Positions 35,025 through 44,686 of a stretch of DNA of 64,000 nucleotides are shown here, in pieces; the stretch's first letter is position 1, and every line of letters starts with the position of its first letter. A program made the translations under genes and the position numbers. The stretch comes from Philonthus cognatus (Eukaryota; Arthropoda; Insecta; Coleoptera; Staphylinidae), in NCBI GenBank assembly GCA_932526585.2, contig OW052242.1:52322975-52386974 (forward strand). Direction: 5' to 3'. Under the pieces are notes generated by a model, which had not been told where the DNA came from, ran no database searches, and worked only from the letters and a program-made list of their open reading frames with translations.

Positions 35025-36764
35025 ACACATTTCAACAAATAACTGACACTGACACGAATGAGGCAATCACGGACATAAATACCATTGCCAACAGATTTGC
35101 CGACCATTTCAACGAAACATATGAAACCACAGAAGACACAGACTATGACCATAACTTTTTTAACAATGTCGTGGACTGGTACAAGGACTATTTCAAAAAG
35201 ACTAACCTAACATAACCAAATGACATATTTACCAAAGACGAATACGACAATGTATTGAAAAAAAAAAACACTGCACCCGGACATGACCACGTACATTGAC
35301 GCATCCTTAAATCCTTACCACTCCATATCCACGACTCACATACTCAATATTCTTAATTATAACTATCAGAATCATTACTTCCCACCAGAATGGAAGACAG
35401 GTATCATAATATGCCTACCGAAACGCGACCACAACCCATCCCTTACTCCCAGCTACACACTCCTCCCTGTTCTTAGTAAACTATACGAATTCCTTCTCAA
35501 CTAATACTACTACCACTAATCTCGAAACGCATCCCCAATTATCAATTTCGATTCCTTCCTAAACGCTCCACTAATCTTCCACTTACCATTCTCACATCCC
35601 TCCTACAGACATCCCACCTCGAAGGCAAATCCTCTGCAGCCCTATTTCTCGACATCCAAAAAGCTTCCGACTCTGTATGGCACAAAGGACTCTTCATCAA
35701 ATGCAACCTCCTTAACATACCTCCACACCTTATTCATGTACTTCACTCATTCCTCTTTGCGCCAGAACAAGGCGTTCCTCAAGGCTCCCCTCTCTCTCCA
35801 CTTCTGTATAATATTTTCTGTTCCGATATCTACCATCCTAACATTTCAACCCATCAAAATACATCCTACAGTTCACCGATGATACCGCCCTTATATCCCA
35901 TGCTCCTACTCTTACCAAAGCTCTCCAAACTTTCCAAGAATTAATTTACACCCTCAAACAGTAGTTCGCAAAATGGAAAATAAAAATTAATCCTCGCAAA
36001 TCACAATTCCTTATCCCCTACCACAAAATTAACAACTACCCATTCACTATCTCCATATCACAAAACCCAATTCATCCCTTCCCTAATATTAAATATCTTG
36101 GATTTATTTTTGACCACAAACTTAACTTTAAAGAAACAATAGTGTGATATAAAAAACAAAATATCCACTCAGGCAAAGCTGTTCAAAAATTTAACATATA
36201 AACAGGCTGGTATAAATATTAGATCAGCTACACTAATTTACAAAATGATTTGTCTTCCGTTGATAGAATATGGATTCATCCTATTCTCCACATCCCAAAA
36301 TTCCACACTCCATCATATCTAAATTAGCGAGCGAGCATCCCTAAGAACCCTTACTAAAATCCGCCATCCTTTAAATCCACTACATAATCCCTCTAACCAA
36401 CTCCTCTACGATACCACTCTCATAATCCCCATAGATGAACGCCTTTAATTCCCTTCCGAAAAGTTTTCTAAAAACCATTTTAATTACCGCATTATTTCCC
36501 AATACTGTTTCCATCGAAGTCCCACTACACTTCCCAAATATAAAAAACCAGCAATAACTATATTTGAATTAATTTCATCATTTCACCCATACACTCATTA
36601 AGGATTGACGTACGTCATTAACCATCACTCTAGGCAGAAAGACCTCAGGTCGATAGCCATTTGACAGCGACAGTGACAGTTACATCCTAACATTCATTCA
36701 TTTTTCATATATTCTCAAATATTATTGTAAATAAACTGTAAATGTTACTTTTCTGTCAATAAAG

Positions 36765-36770
<6 letters not shown>
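35025..36770 (+). pseudogene. Jockey-like LINE, heavily decayed
   Basis: Pieces of RT can be read in shifting frames: AITDINTIANRFADHFNET before RT, ALFLDIQKASDSVWHKGLF (motif A), EQGVPQGSPLSPLLYNIF (motif B). Motif C is damaged (YSSPMIPPL). Many stops and frameshifts occur. The same family, in better state, is at 47053-50891. It ends with AATAAAGATATT and a (TA)n tail. The endonuclease domain is missing. Confidence 0.75.
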
Positions 36771-36819
<49 letters not shown>

Positions 36820-37040
36820 GAAAAATGAATTAATGTTAGGATGTAACTGTCACTGTCGCTGTCAAATGGCTATCGACCTGAGGTCTTTCTGCCTAGAGTG
36901 ATGGTTAATGACGTACGTTAGTCCTTAATGAGTGTATGGGTGAAATGATGAAATGAATTCAAATATAGTTATTGCTGTTTTTTTTATATTTGGGAAGTGT
37001 AGTGGGATTTCGATGGAAACAGTATTGGGAAATAAAGCGG
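36488..37040. repeat. (TA)n-centred palindrome of the LINE 3' end
   Basis: 36488-36712 recurs as complement at 36815-37040 with few differences (for example GGATTGACGTACGTCATTAA), around a TA tract at 36768-36812. The right arm lacks about 55 bp next to the TA tract. Confidence 0.85.
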
Positions 37041-37117
37041 TGTTCTTAACTGATTAACTTCATAAAAAGGTTTTAACCACGTATACGCGTTGATTTATTG
37101 GAAACTCATCCATGATC

Positions 37118-37174
<57 letters not shown>

Positions 37175-37175
37175 T

Positions 37176-37235
<60 letters not shown>

Positions 37236-37312
37236 TCATGGATTAGTTTCCAATAAATCAACCCGTATACGTGGTTAAAACCTTTTTATGAAGTTAATCA
37301 GTTAAGAACACC
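37040..37312. repeat. Second (TA)n-centred palindrome
   Basis: 37040-37118 and 37232-37312 are inverted copies (GGTGTTCTTAACTGATTAAC and complement), around 110 bp of TA repeats. It starts at the exact end of the preceding palindrome. Confidence 0.85.
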
Positions 37313-37319
37313 GAAAACA

Positions 37320-37745
37320 GTTTCGTCGTGAGTTTAACTTTGAAGAAAATTGATAACAGCTTCATAAAAAAAAACTCTTCCTGATGGTAAAGTCACCGTT
37401 TGGTATGGTGTTTCAATATTTATCATTAATTCTGAACGTTACATTTTAAGGCCGAAATTTCGCAGTTTTGATCAAAACCAAGTTTTAACAAGACGATATT
37501 ACGGCACATACAGCACGGCAAGCTTGAATTCTGTTGCGAAATTAGTTTCCTGGTCTTTTGATTTCGAGATTTGGTGACATAACATTTCTGTCCAGTCAAC
37601 CCGATTTGACGGCTCCTGATTTTTTTTGTGTGGATATCTGAAGCAAAAGGTCTACGATAGGCGTCCTCAAACAACACAAGACCTTATAATGCATATTTCA
37701 AAAGAAATAGAGAGTATTGGACAAGAGCTGTTGAGTTCTGCATCG
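37320..37745 (+). pseudogene. mariner/Tc1-type transposase, C-terminal half
   Basis: One frame has DGKVTVWYGV near 37385, ahead of the second catalytic Asp. From 37489 another reads QDDITAHTARQA, then after stops RFGDI and QPDLTAPDFF; the two candidate Asp codons (37492 and 37603) are in one frame with 36 codons between. A further frame gives GYLKQKVYDRRPQTTQDLIM, the usual sequence after the third catalytic residue. Stops and shifts make it inactive. It belongs to the element with ends at 34919 and 37878. Confidence 0.75.
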
Positions 37746-38140
37746 AGACTCGGGTAGGCCATTTAAATGAAGTATTGCACAAGTTAAGTTGACATTCATC
37801 TCAAATTTGTTTGAATCCATTACTTTTTATTCTTAGGGCAGGTCTTAGAAAACAGGAGATACCAGTTGCCAGACCCTGTACATCTTATTATTGTATATGT
37901 ATTTAATAATTTATAGTAATTACTTATGTTGACGTGTATTAAATTTATTTTTGATAGCACCTGCATGACATAAGTACAGACAATTACTTGTTAATTTATT
38001 CCTTAAAAGACCAAATTAAACACATATTAAAACAACTACGTCGCGAGGTAATACCTCGATGGACATTGGATTATACAACAAGTGCTGTTACATAGAGTCC
38101 CCTACTGCAAATGTAACAATTTTTCTTAAATTATTCAGGT

Positions 38141-38179
38141 CATCTATAGACGCGTTTCTCTCATCAGTATAGCTTTGCC
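38141..38179 (-). ncRNA. Hammerhead-like motif, stem II lost
   Basis: On the minus strand: CTATA, core CTGATGA, GA, GAAACGCGTC, TATAG. CTATA and TATAG make stem I, GTC is the usual cleavage triplet, and ACGCGT gives a tiny stem III. Only two bases lie where stem II should be, so activity is doubtful. Confidence 0.5.
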
Positions 38180-38210
38180 AGACTAAGATATCAAATTGTT
38201 TAGAATGAAC

Positions 38211-38254
38211 GAGAAAGCTATACTGATGAGACATAAATCTCGAAACGCGTAATT
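38211..38254 (+). ncRNA. Hammerhead-like motif, stem I strand missing
   Basis: AGCTATA, core CTGATGA, GACATAAATCTC, GAAACGCGT. The stem II region is present (short), but the sequence after GCGT does not pair back with AGCTATA. It is the inverted sister of 38141-38179. Confidence 0.5.
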
Positions 38255-38330
38255 GTTTCAATATGTGTTTAATTTGGTCTTTTTAATAATAAATTAACAA
38301 ATAATTTTATATACTCATGTCATTCAGGTG

Positions 38331-38750
38331 AAGTATAGAAATCATAGAATAGAATAGAAGAATTGTTACCGTACAGTTTAAACATAAGTATAAAGGAAAT
38401 TGCCAATATTTGGTCGGATTTTATCCATAGTAAGACAGGGATCTGTAAATTACGCTTCACTTGCACAATTTAGCTAATCACCATGTTTAATGAAATTGTT
38501 AGTGTAATAATTATCACGCCCCGTATAATTAGCGATATTACTCTAATTATCTGATCTCGCATTGAACGCTTTAAAGGAGAAACAAGGGGCGGGGGGGGGG
38601 GTGTAGTATTAATTCGTGTCCTCTGTATTTTAGATGATTGATGTTATTATCGAATCAAAGACCACTCAGAATTCCTACCTATGATTATTAATGGACAGGC
38701 AAATTGAATAATTAATACATACGCACGTATATTACACACATTTAATTATA
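38331..38750. other. No gene recognised
   Basis: A run GGGGCGGGGGGGGGG at 38586 stands out in AT-rich DNA; otherwise nothing. Confidence 0.4.
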
Positions 38751-39186
38751 CAGGGAGTTTTTCTTTAAAATATACGTATTCCAAATTCAGCATATTTTCT
38801 TTAAATCTTTAGATATTCGTTGATTTTCTTTAATAGTTCAGTTTGAAGTTTTAAACAAGTGTTTTCCACTCCTAGACTAAGCATGAAGTAAAATTTCGAG
38901 TTAAGAAAAGCCCCGTGAAAATTTGTATCGGATCGCGTAGATACCCGAGACAAATTTTCTGGGCTTTTCTAAACTCTAAATTTTACTTCATGCTTAGTCT
39001 GGGAGTGGAAAACTCTCGTTTAAAACTTCAAATTGAACTCTTAATAAAAATCAACGAATATCTTAAGATTTAAAGAAAATATGCTGAGTTTGGAATTATA
39101 CGTATTCCAAACTCAGAATATTTTCTTTAAATCTTAAGACATTCGTTGATTTTTTTATTATTGTTGTTTTAAAGAAAAACTCCCTG
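38751..39186. mobile_element. TA-flanked foldback element with one HP
   Basis: Ends CAGGGAGTTTTTCTTTAAA and complement; TATA on both sides. The halves are inverted copies with the HP as turning point, and the right side carries an additional partial repeat (TACGTATTCCAAACTCAG). No coding frame. Confidence 0.75.
38881..38993. repeat. HP palindrome 17 (symmetrical flanks)
   Basis: Both flanks are of the CTCC(T/C)AGACTAAGC type. Turn GGATCGCGTAGATACCC. Confidence 0.8.
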
Positions 39187-39384
39187 TATAATCAAATGTG
39201 TAGAAGTTTATGCAAATGTTTACCTAAAAGAAAAATTCCCTGTATAAGTAATACAGTGATTTATTTTTATTTTTATGGGTGTATACATATCACGATGTAT
39301 ACGCTGTAAAGTTTTAAGCTTTCGCTCTTCTTTTATAAAATAATTTAATTTATGCTTCTAACAAGCGTTTTCACTCCCTGGTTA

Positions 39385-39441
39385 AGTAAGAAGTAAAATT
39401 CCGAGTTTCAGGCTTTTCTGAACATGAAATTTTACTTCATG
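39385..39441. repeat. HP 18, short diverged copy
   Basis: AAGTAAGAAGTAAAATTCCG, no GC turn, and a returning arm to TTCATG. Confidence 0.65.
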
Positions 39442-39550
39442 AGGGTATAAAACACTGAAATATTGTGCAGTTTAAAATATACTGCTAAAGCAGTATGCTT
39501 AAGCAGAATATTTTGAAATTCACGTTAAATCAGTGTTTTATGCGATTGGC

Positions 39551-39665
39551 GCAAGAAGTGAGTTTAGAGTTTAGAAAAGCCTAAAAATTTGGTTAGGTGG
39601 CTTCGATTCGCTATGCATCTAAACCAAATTTTCAGGCTTTTCTAAACTCGAAAATTTACTTCACG
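39551..39665. repeat. HP palindrome 19
   Basis: GCAAGAAGTGAG stem with the TTTGGTTAGGTGGC arm and a decayed turn. Confidence 0.7.
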
Positions 39666-40021
39666 CCTAATCAAGAAGTCGAAACTCCCGTTAGAAGTTT
39701 CAAATTCAACACATTTCTAAAAATAGCCGCACTTGTAATTTATTTTATTTGCACAATCGTTTTTTTTTTAAGTATTAACTGTATACTTTATAAAATTCCA
39801 TTGTGTAATTAACCCTTTCAGCCCTGGAATTTTTCTACCATCCAAAAAAAAAAATTTGTACACTGCATATTATTTACTACTATCTTAGAGATACAAAGAG
39901 TTTTTCTTTTAAGTATACATATCTCAATATACTGTATACGCTGTAAATCTTCAGATATTCGTTGTTTTTTCAAATATTTCAAACTGAACTTTTAAACATG
40001 TGTTTTCCACTCCTAGATTAA

Positions 40022-40119
40022 GCATAAAGTAACATTTCTAGTTTAGAAAAGCCTAAAAATTTGGTTTGGTCGCGTAGCGAAGCGGAGCTTTTTCTAAATT
40101 TGAAATTTTGCTTCATGCG
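40022..40119. repeat. HP 20 (TTTGG subtype, right arm shortened)
   Basis: Turn GGTCGCGTAGCGAAGCGGAG goes straight into the returning stem; the CCAAACC part of the right arm is deleted. Confidence 0.75.
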
Positions 40120-40224
40120 CCACGCGTACTAAATACTGATGTGATGTCCAGAACACGTTTTTAACGTACTGCTTTAGTAGAATATTTTGAACTTCATTTA
40201 AAATGAGTGTTTTATACGCGTGGC

Positions 40225-40345
40225 ACATGAAGTAAAATGTCGAGTTTAGAAAAGCCTCAAAACTTGGTTTGGTCGCGTAGCGCTACGCGCTACACGACCA
40301 AACCAAATTTTGAGGCTTTTCAAAACTCGAAATTTTACTTCATGC
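40225..40345. repeat. HP palindrome 21 (TTTGG subtype)
   Basis: Arm CCTCAAAACTTGGTTTGG, turn TCGCGTAGCGCTACGCGCTA, almost perfect. Confidence 0.85.
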
Positions 40346-40466
40346 TTTATCTGGGAGTGGAAAACACTCGTTTACTACTTCAAATTACTATTTTAAAAAC
40401 AATCGATTATTACAAAAGTTTTAGCTCATGCATAGATGTATGTATATTTAAAAGAAAAATTCCCAG

Positions 40467-41383
40467 TGTGTTTACCAAATTTTAGTGGTGGCAAATACCA
40501 CCGTCAGGGCCGAAAGACTTAAAATATATTAAAAGTGCGATTACTAAAATAATAAGCTAAATAATTTGGGTTTTAAATAATAACAATTAACAAGAATCGT
40601 ATTTTTAATTAATTAATTATTTAATGTAAAAAATCACTAAAATATTTGTATAATGTAAAAGAAGCGTAAGCTTATTTTTTATTGAATTCAAATTGTTTGG
40701 AATTTGAAATATTTAAGTAATTATTGTTAAAAAAATCTGGTTATAAACTTTGGAATCTGATGTGAATAATGTATATTATTTAAATTTTGATTTTATTAAT
40801 AAAATATTATTTTTATGCAAAATTAAATTACGAATTTCGCTGTAACGGTATTAGAAGCTTGTCGAGGTTCTGCGATTTTTCCTGATTGAAAAAGGTTGCT
40901 TGTACTTACAGAAAATAAATCTAATTTTCCTCTCTCCCAATTTCAATCAATTTCATGAAAGGCTTTCGGTAATTTTAAAGAAAATTTTTAATGCAACGAG
41001 AATCCTCTATGCCTTGTTGCTCAATTTTAAATAGATTTATTCATGCTTACATCAAAATAAAGCTAGAGAAAATATTCTCTAGTTATACAAATAAAAATTT
41101 AAAAAAAATATGATGTTTCTACAATTTTTATGAATATTTATTTACGCAACATGTTTTTTATTGGTTTTATTTAGTTTGAATCTTCTTTCTGTATTTTTGT
41201 CAAGATTGTTTTATAAATCCCATTGTCTATTTTCAAAAATTCACGATTCTATTCTGATATTTCATAAATAATTAATTATTTCGTAAGTGCAACTGTTTTC
41301 GTCTAGTTTTAATCATAATTTTTGTCGATTTTAAGATACTGTACTTTTTTCATTTGACGAATTAATTAAAACTCCTGGTAATA
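40467..41383. other. AT-rich, no gene recognised
   Basis: Nothing beyond low-complexity sequence. Confidence 0.5.
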
Positions 41384-41475
41384 AAACACGGTTTGATTTC
41401 CTTTCTTCACTAGTTTATTTTTCAGTGCTAACATTAAAAAATAAAAGAGTGGAGACAGGAAATCAAACAGTGTTT
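41384..41475. repeat. Hairpin with 19-bp stem, Penelope-terminus type
   Basis: AAACACGGTTTGATTTCCT pairs with AGGAAATCAAACAGTGTTT with one mismatch; the loop carries CACTAGTTTATTTTTCAG. Confidence 0.6.
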
Positions 41476-41639
41476 AATTAGTGATTGATTACTTCACATT
41501 ACTCAAAACAAACATTTACTCTTGTGTAAAAATGAAGCTTAATCTGGCATTTCATAATTTCCATTTATTTTTAAATTAACTGATTTTTTGATTTAAATAA
41601 AACACTGTTTATCACTTTGTTTGTATAACAATTGGTTTA

Positions 41640-41690
41640 TTTGGTGACTATAGTTACGATACTACACGTATCATTATCAAACCGTTAGTA
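41640..41690 (-). ncRNA. Hammerhead-like terminus, left arm
   Basis: Minus strand TTGATAATGATACGTGTAGT then ATCGTAACTATAGTC; compared with the right arm, GAAAC is changed to GTAAC, which would abolish a hammerhead core. Confidence 0.35.
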
Positions 41691-41698
41691 ACAAAAAA

Positions 41699-42127
41699 CT
41701 ACAAAGGAACATTATTTATATTTGCAAATTTTCTAATAACAGCGTTAAAGAGGGGGGTGTATTTAAGGCCAAGCTGGTCGTTAATTACGGGAATTTCCCG
41801 ATTAGCGCGGGCTCTGTGAATCTCCAAAGACTCCAGGAGGTCCATCTTTCTACCCTTCTCGGCAAAGTGAATAACTGAAAGTACATCCTCGCCAAAAGAA
41901 TGGTTATTTTCAATCAAATGTTTGGCGAAAGATGACTTATCAATTAATCTATGCCGAAAAGAGTAAAGATGCTCACTGAGTCTGGTCTTAAAATTACGAC
42001 CAGATTGACCTATATACACTCCCTTACAATCATTACAGGTTAATTTATATATTCCTGATTTGTAAATACTTGGTATCTGAGTCTTATGGTTAAAAATATG
42101 ATTTTTAATTTTTGTAAATGGTTTCAT
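41699..42127 (-). CDS. GIY-YIG domain of Penelope element 2, left copy
   Basis: A 142-residue open frame. After a short basic lead, SGIYKLTCNDCKGVYIGQSG (about residues 24-43) is the GIY-YIG signature, followed by RNFKTRLSEH with the catalytic-type Arg, then the AKHLIENNHSFGED helix and LLESLEIHRARANREIPVIN, which carries the conserved Glu region, ending VPL before TAG. This is the C-terminal nuclease of a Penelope protein, intact here but without its RT, so the Met is not necessarily a real start. An inverted sister is at 42247-42567. Confidence 0.8.
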   Translation of the reverse strand: MKPFTKIKNHIFNHKTQIPSIYKSGIYKLTCNDCKGVYIGQSGRNFKTRLSEHLYSFRHRLIDKSSFAKHLIENNHSFGEDVLSVIHFAEKGRKMDLLESLEIHRARANREIPVINDQLGLKYTPLFNAVIRKFANINNVPL

Positions 42128-42246
42128 CGCTATATTTAATTTGTGTTTTGCGATGAAACCATCATCATATTTTTAATCATAAGACTCAGATACCAAGTAT
42201 TTACAAATAAGGAATATATAAATTAACCTGTAATGATTGTAAGGGA

Positions 42247-42567
42247 GTGTATATAGGTCAATCTGGTCGAAATTTTAAGACCAGACTCAGTGAGCATCTT
42301 TACTCTTTTCGGCATAGATTAATTGATAAGTCATCTTTCGCCAAACATTTGATTGAAAATAACCATTCTTTTGGCGAGGATGTACTTTCAGTTATTCACT
42401 TTGCCGAGAAGGGTAGAAAGATGGACCTCCTGGAGTCTTTGGAGATTCACAGAGCCCGCGCTAATCGGGAAATTCCCGTAATTAACGACCAGCTTGACCT
42501 TAAATACACCCCCCTCTTTAACGCTGTTATTAGAAAATTTGCAAATATAAATAATGTTCCTTTGTAG
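42247..42567 (+). CDS. GIY-YIG domain of Penelope element 2, right copy
   Basis: The 106-residue frame begins at YIGQSGRNFKT and repeats the left copy with one visible change (a Gly-to-Asp before LKYTPLF). The part coding for the first half of the signature lies upstream (KGVYIG from about 42241) but the lead is broken by a TAA near 42210 (AAATAAGGAATATA). No RT is attached. Confidence 0.8.
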   Translation: MYIGQSGRNFKTRLSEHLYSFRHRLIDKSSFAKHLIENNHSFGEDVLSVIHFAEKGRKMDLLESLEIHRARANREIPVINDQLDLKYTPLFNAVIRKFANINNVPL

Positions 42568-42579
42568 TTTTTTGTTACT

Positions 42580-42632
42580 AACGGTTTGATAATGATACTT
42601 GTAGTATCGAAACTATAGTCACCAAATAAACC
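42580..42632 (+). ncRNA. Hammerhead-like terminus, right arm
   Basis: TTGATAATGA precedes the stem GATAC-TTGTA-GTATC, then GAAAC, the small stem ACTATAGT and GTC-like cleavage context. The 5' core is TGATAATGA rather than CTGATGA, so it is a degenerate or variant hammerhead. Confidence 0.4.
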
Positions 42633-42668
42633 AATTGTTATACAAACAAAGTGATAAACAGTGTTTTA

Positions 42669-43320
42669 TTTATGTTCAACAATGTATAACGAAGTAGAAG
42701 CCTCTATAGTCAGTGGATTTTTTGATTGCTAAATATGTTTAGTTAACGTTAAGCTTCTATCCTTTGTTTTTCAGTTGAGCAATTATTATTGTTTATACGA
42801 AAATATAACTAATTTCTTCATTTCATATTTTCTTAAATTTTTATAAAAATATGATGCTTTAAGTAATTTTTTGTGAAAAAGGTAGTTTTCAACAGGCGCG
42901 CACTTTTCTGGCCCTGTTCGTATACTTTGACAGTAAAGTAATACCTTACTTTGCTGTAAATCTCATCTCTCATCTCCGTGGAAATATTCGTCCCGTCTAT
43001 ATTTCCGCCGGCGAGGGAGAAACAAGAGACGCGGGCAATCTGCCGAATATTTACAAGGGACGACGACAAATTCCGCCTCGAGGGATAATTCAATCGAAAA
43101 AACCAATGGAAGTCACATTGATAGAAAACGATATGCAATATATTTGCCATTCTCAAGCCTGCCAAAGAAAGAAAAAAAAAAAACAATACTTTCTCTTTAC
43201 AACAACATACGGAGAAGAAAGTAATAAATATTATTATTTTTTATTGATTCGGAGAGGACATGTAATTTTTTGAAGTAATATAAAGTTGACTAATAAAAAC
43301 CAATTACGAAGCAAGGAATA
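42669..43320. other. Single-copy-looking island, no gene recognised
   Basis: 42890-43170 is clearly GC-richer (CGCCGGCGAGGGAGAAAC) and shows no relation to repeats in the window. The 117-residue minus-strand frame through it has no motif that I know. Confidence 0.4.
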
Positions 43321-44310
43321 CAGGCTGCCCGTATTTCAACAGAATGTATGGAGATTTCGGTTATTTGAAGAGATAGTCAGTTAAATTGGGGTAAAGTTTC
43401 GTATTTAAGGGCCCAATATTAATATAAAACAAATTTGAAATATCTTTTCTCGTTTTTGAGATATTGTCAAAAACCGGATTTTTTTAAATTTAGTTTATTT
43501 TTTCTTTTATTCAAAAACTATTGAATCCAGACATTTACAACTTTGACATTATACAGGCACCTTTTAACGAGAAATCTAGTAACATATCTTTTTTTAAGAT
43601 ACCTATAACATTTACCCAAGGACCATAGCCAACTTTTGTTTTTCTTACGGGCGCCATTTTGACTGTTCACTTATAGTTTACTGTACATTTTATATGTAAA
43701 ATGTTAATCTTTTGTTTTGTCTAAAGAGTGCCTTGGAAAAAGTTGAGTAACTCACTCATTTGACAACTCCTAGGACCCATAATTTGCTTGCATATCACTC
43801 CTGAAGACAGGCATCTAGCTGATTAATTACTGTACTGATAGAAAATGTATTTGTTTATAAACAAAATACTGGTTTGACATTTTAAATCTTAATAAGTTGC
43901 TTGACTGTCTTTGAACTATTATGGGATTTTGTCATATTATATCTTTATTGATCTTATTTTGACTATTGTGACTGTAAGTGGCTCGATTGAATGTCTTTTG
44001 GCTATGCTAGGATTTTGTCTGATTATGTCTCTATGGAATGTATTTCGGCTATTATGATCATATGATTGTAAGTTTCTTAACTCACTTTATCAAATACAGT
44101 CAATATAGTGATTTAATGACAAAATATTAATAAGTTAAAAAACAGCTAACCAAGTTACAGTCATAATACCAGAATAGTCGAAATACAGCCCATAGAGACA
44201 TAATTAGACAAAATTTTACCATAGTCATAAAGCTGTTAACCTAGTGACTTACAGTAATAATGTCACAATAGTCAAAATGTAAATTTATGACTGTAAATCA
44301 CTAGGTTGAC

Positions 44311-44462
44311 TGACATAAGTCGGCGCTAGCCGACTTTTAGTCCATTGCGTCAACTTGACAAAGCCGGCAATTTAGACTATAATAATAGTTGACATAAGTC
44401 GGCAGCAGCCGACATTTGAACTATAATGACAGTTGACATAAGTCGACGCCAGTCGATATTCA
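44311..44462. repeat. Three imperfect GACATAAGTCGGC units
   Basis: Units at 44311, 44388 and 44430 share GACATAAGTCGGC and a CCGACATTT/CCGACTTTT return, so each is a small palindrome. Related units lie at 28003 and 28039 in an unrelated element. Confidence 0.65.
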
Positions 44463-44602
44463 ACAAATTGTGCCAACTTGACACGAGTATGAATTAAACT
44501 GTAATGAGATCGACATATTGCTATTTTTCTTTGTGACAGTTATAATACATATTTTCACAGTTGTGATGTATTTTAAACGAGTGTCTTCCACTCCCAGACT
44601 AA

Positions 44603-44686
44603 GCATGAAGTAAAATTTCGAGTTTAGAAAAGTCCCGCGTACAAATTTTCACGGAGCTTTTCTAAACTCGAAATTTTACTTCATGC
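44603..44686. repeat. HP 22, turn deleted
   Basis: Both stems are intact, but between TCCCGCGTAC and AAATTTTCACGG the GC-rich turn is gone. Right flank GCCACGCGTATTAACCAC. Confidence 0.8.

Larger units (their letters stand above)
34919..37878 (+). mobile_element. mariner-type element, filled with LINE and palindromes
   Basis: Left end CAGGGTCCGGCAACTGATAT at 34919; right end is the complement of CAGGGTCTGGCAACTGGTAT, ending 37878; both are TA-flanked. Only the C-terminal half of a transposase remains (37320-37745). The 5' half is replaced by a dead LINE (35025-36770) and two (TA)n-centred palindromes. Confidence 0.75.
37958..38330. mobile_element. Inverted pair of Penelope/retrozyme-type termini
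   Basis: CACCTGCATGACATAAG at the left and CATGTCATTCAGGTG at the right open and close a palindrome whose arms include AGACCAAATTAAACACATAT and its complement. Each arm contains a hammerhead-like core. The left arm has about 130 bp extra between the core and the shared sequence. Confidence 0.65.
39253..39800. mobile_element. Probable foldback element with two diverged HP copies
   Basis: Starts at TACAGTGATTTATTTTT and ends near ATTCCATTGTGTAA; borders are approximate. It has the GTATACGCTGTAAAG word shared with its relatives. Confidence 0.5.
39894..40466. mobile_element. TA-flanked foldback element with two HP hairpins
   Basis: Starts CAAAGAGTTTTTCTTTTAAG and ends AAAGAAAAATTCCCAG. Halves are inverted relative to each other, each with an HP. 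Confidence 0.65.
41598..42668. mobile_element. Penelope-like element 2: inverted pair of 3' ends
   Basis: Positions pair to a sum near 84266. Outer borders read AAAACACTGTTTATCACTTT and its complement. Both arms end in a hammerhead-like terminus and contain a GIY-YIG frame; they meet at GGTTTCATCGC / GCGATGAAACC around a 19-nt loop near 42140. The right arm has lost about 60 bp next to the centre. No RT core is present. Confidence 0.85.

Noticed and set aside
41699..42567. GIY-YIG frames as homing endonucleases or host repair genes
   Set aside because: The VYIGQSGR signature with the C-terminal helix pattern and neighbouring termini is that of Penelope elements; an RT is attached in the other copies.
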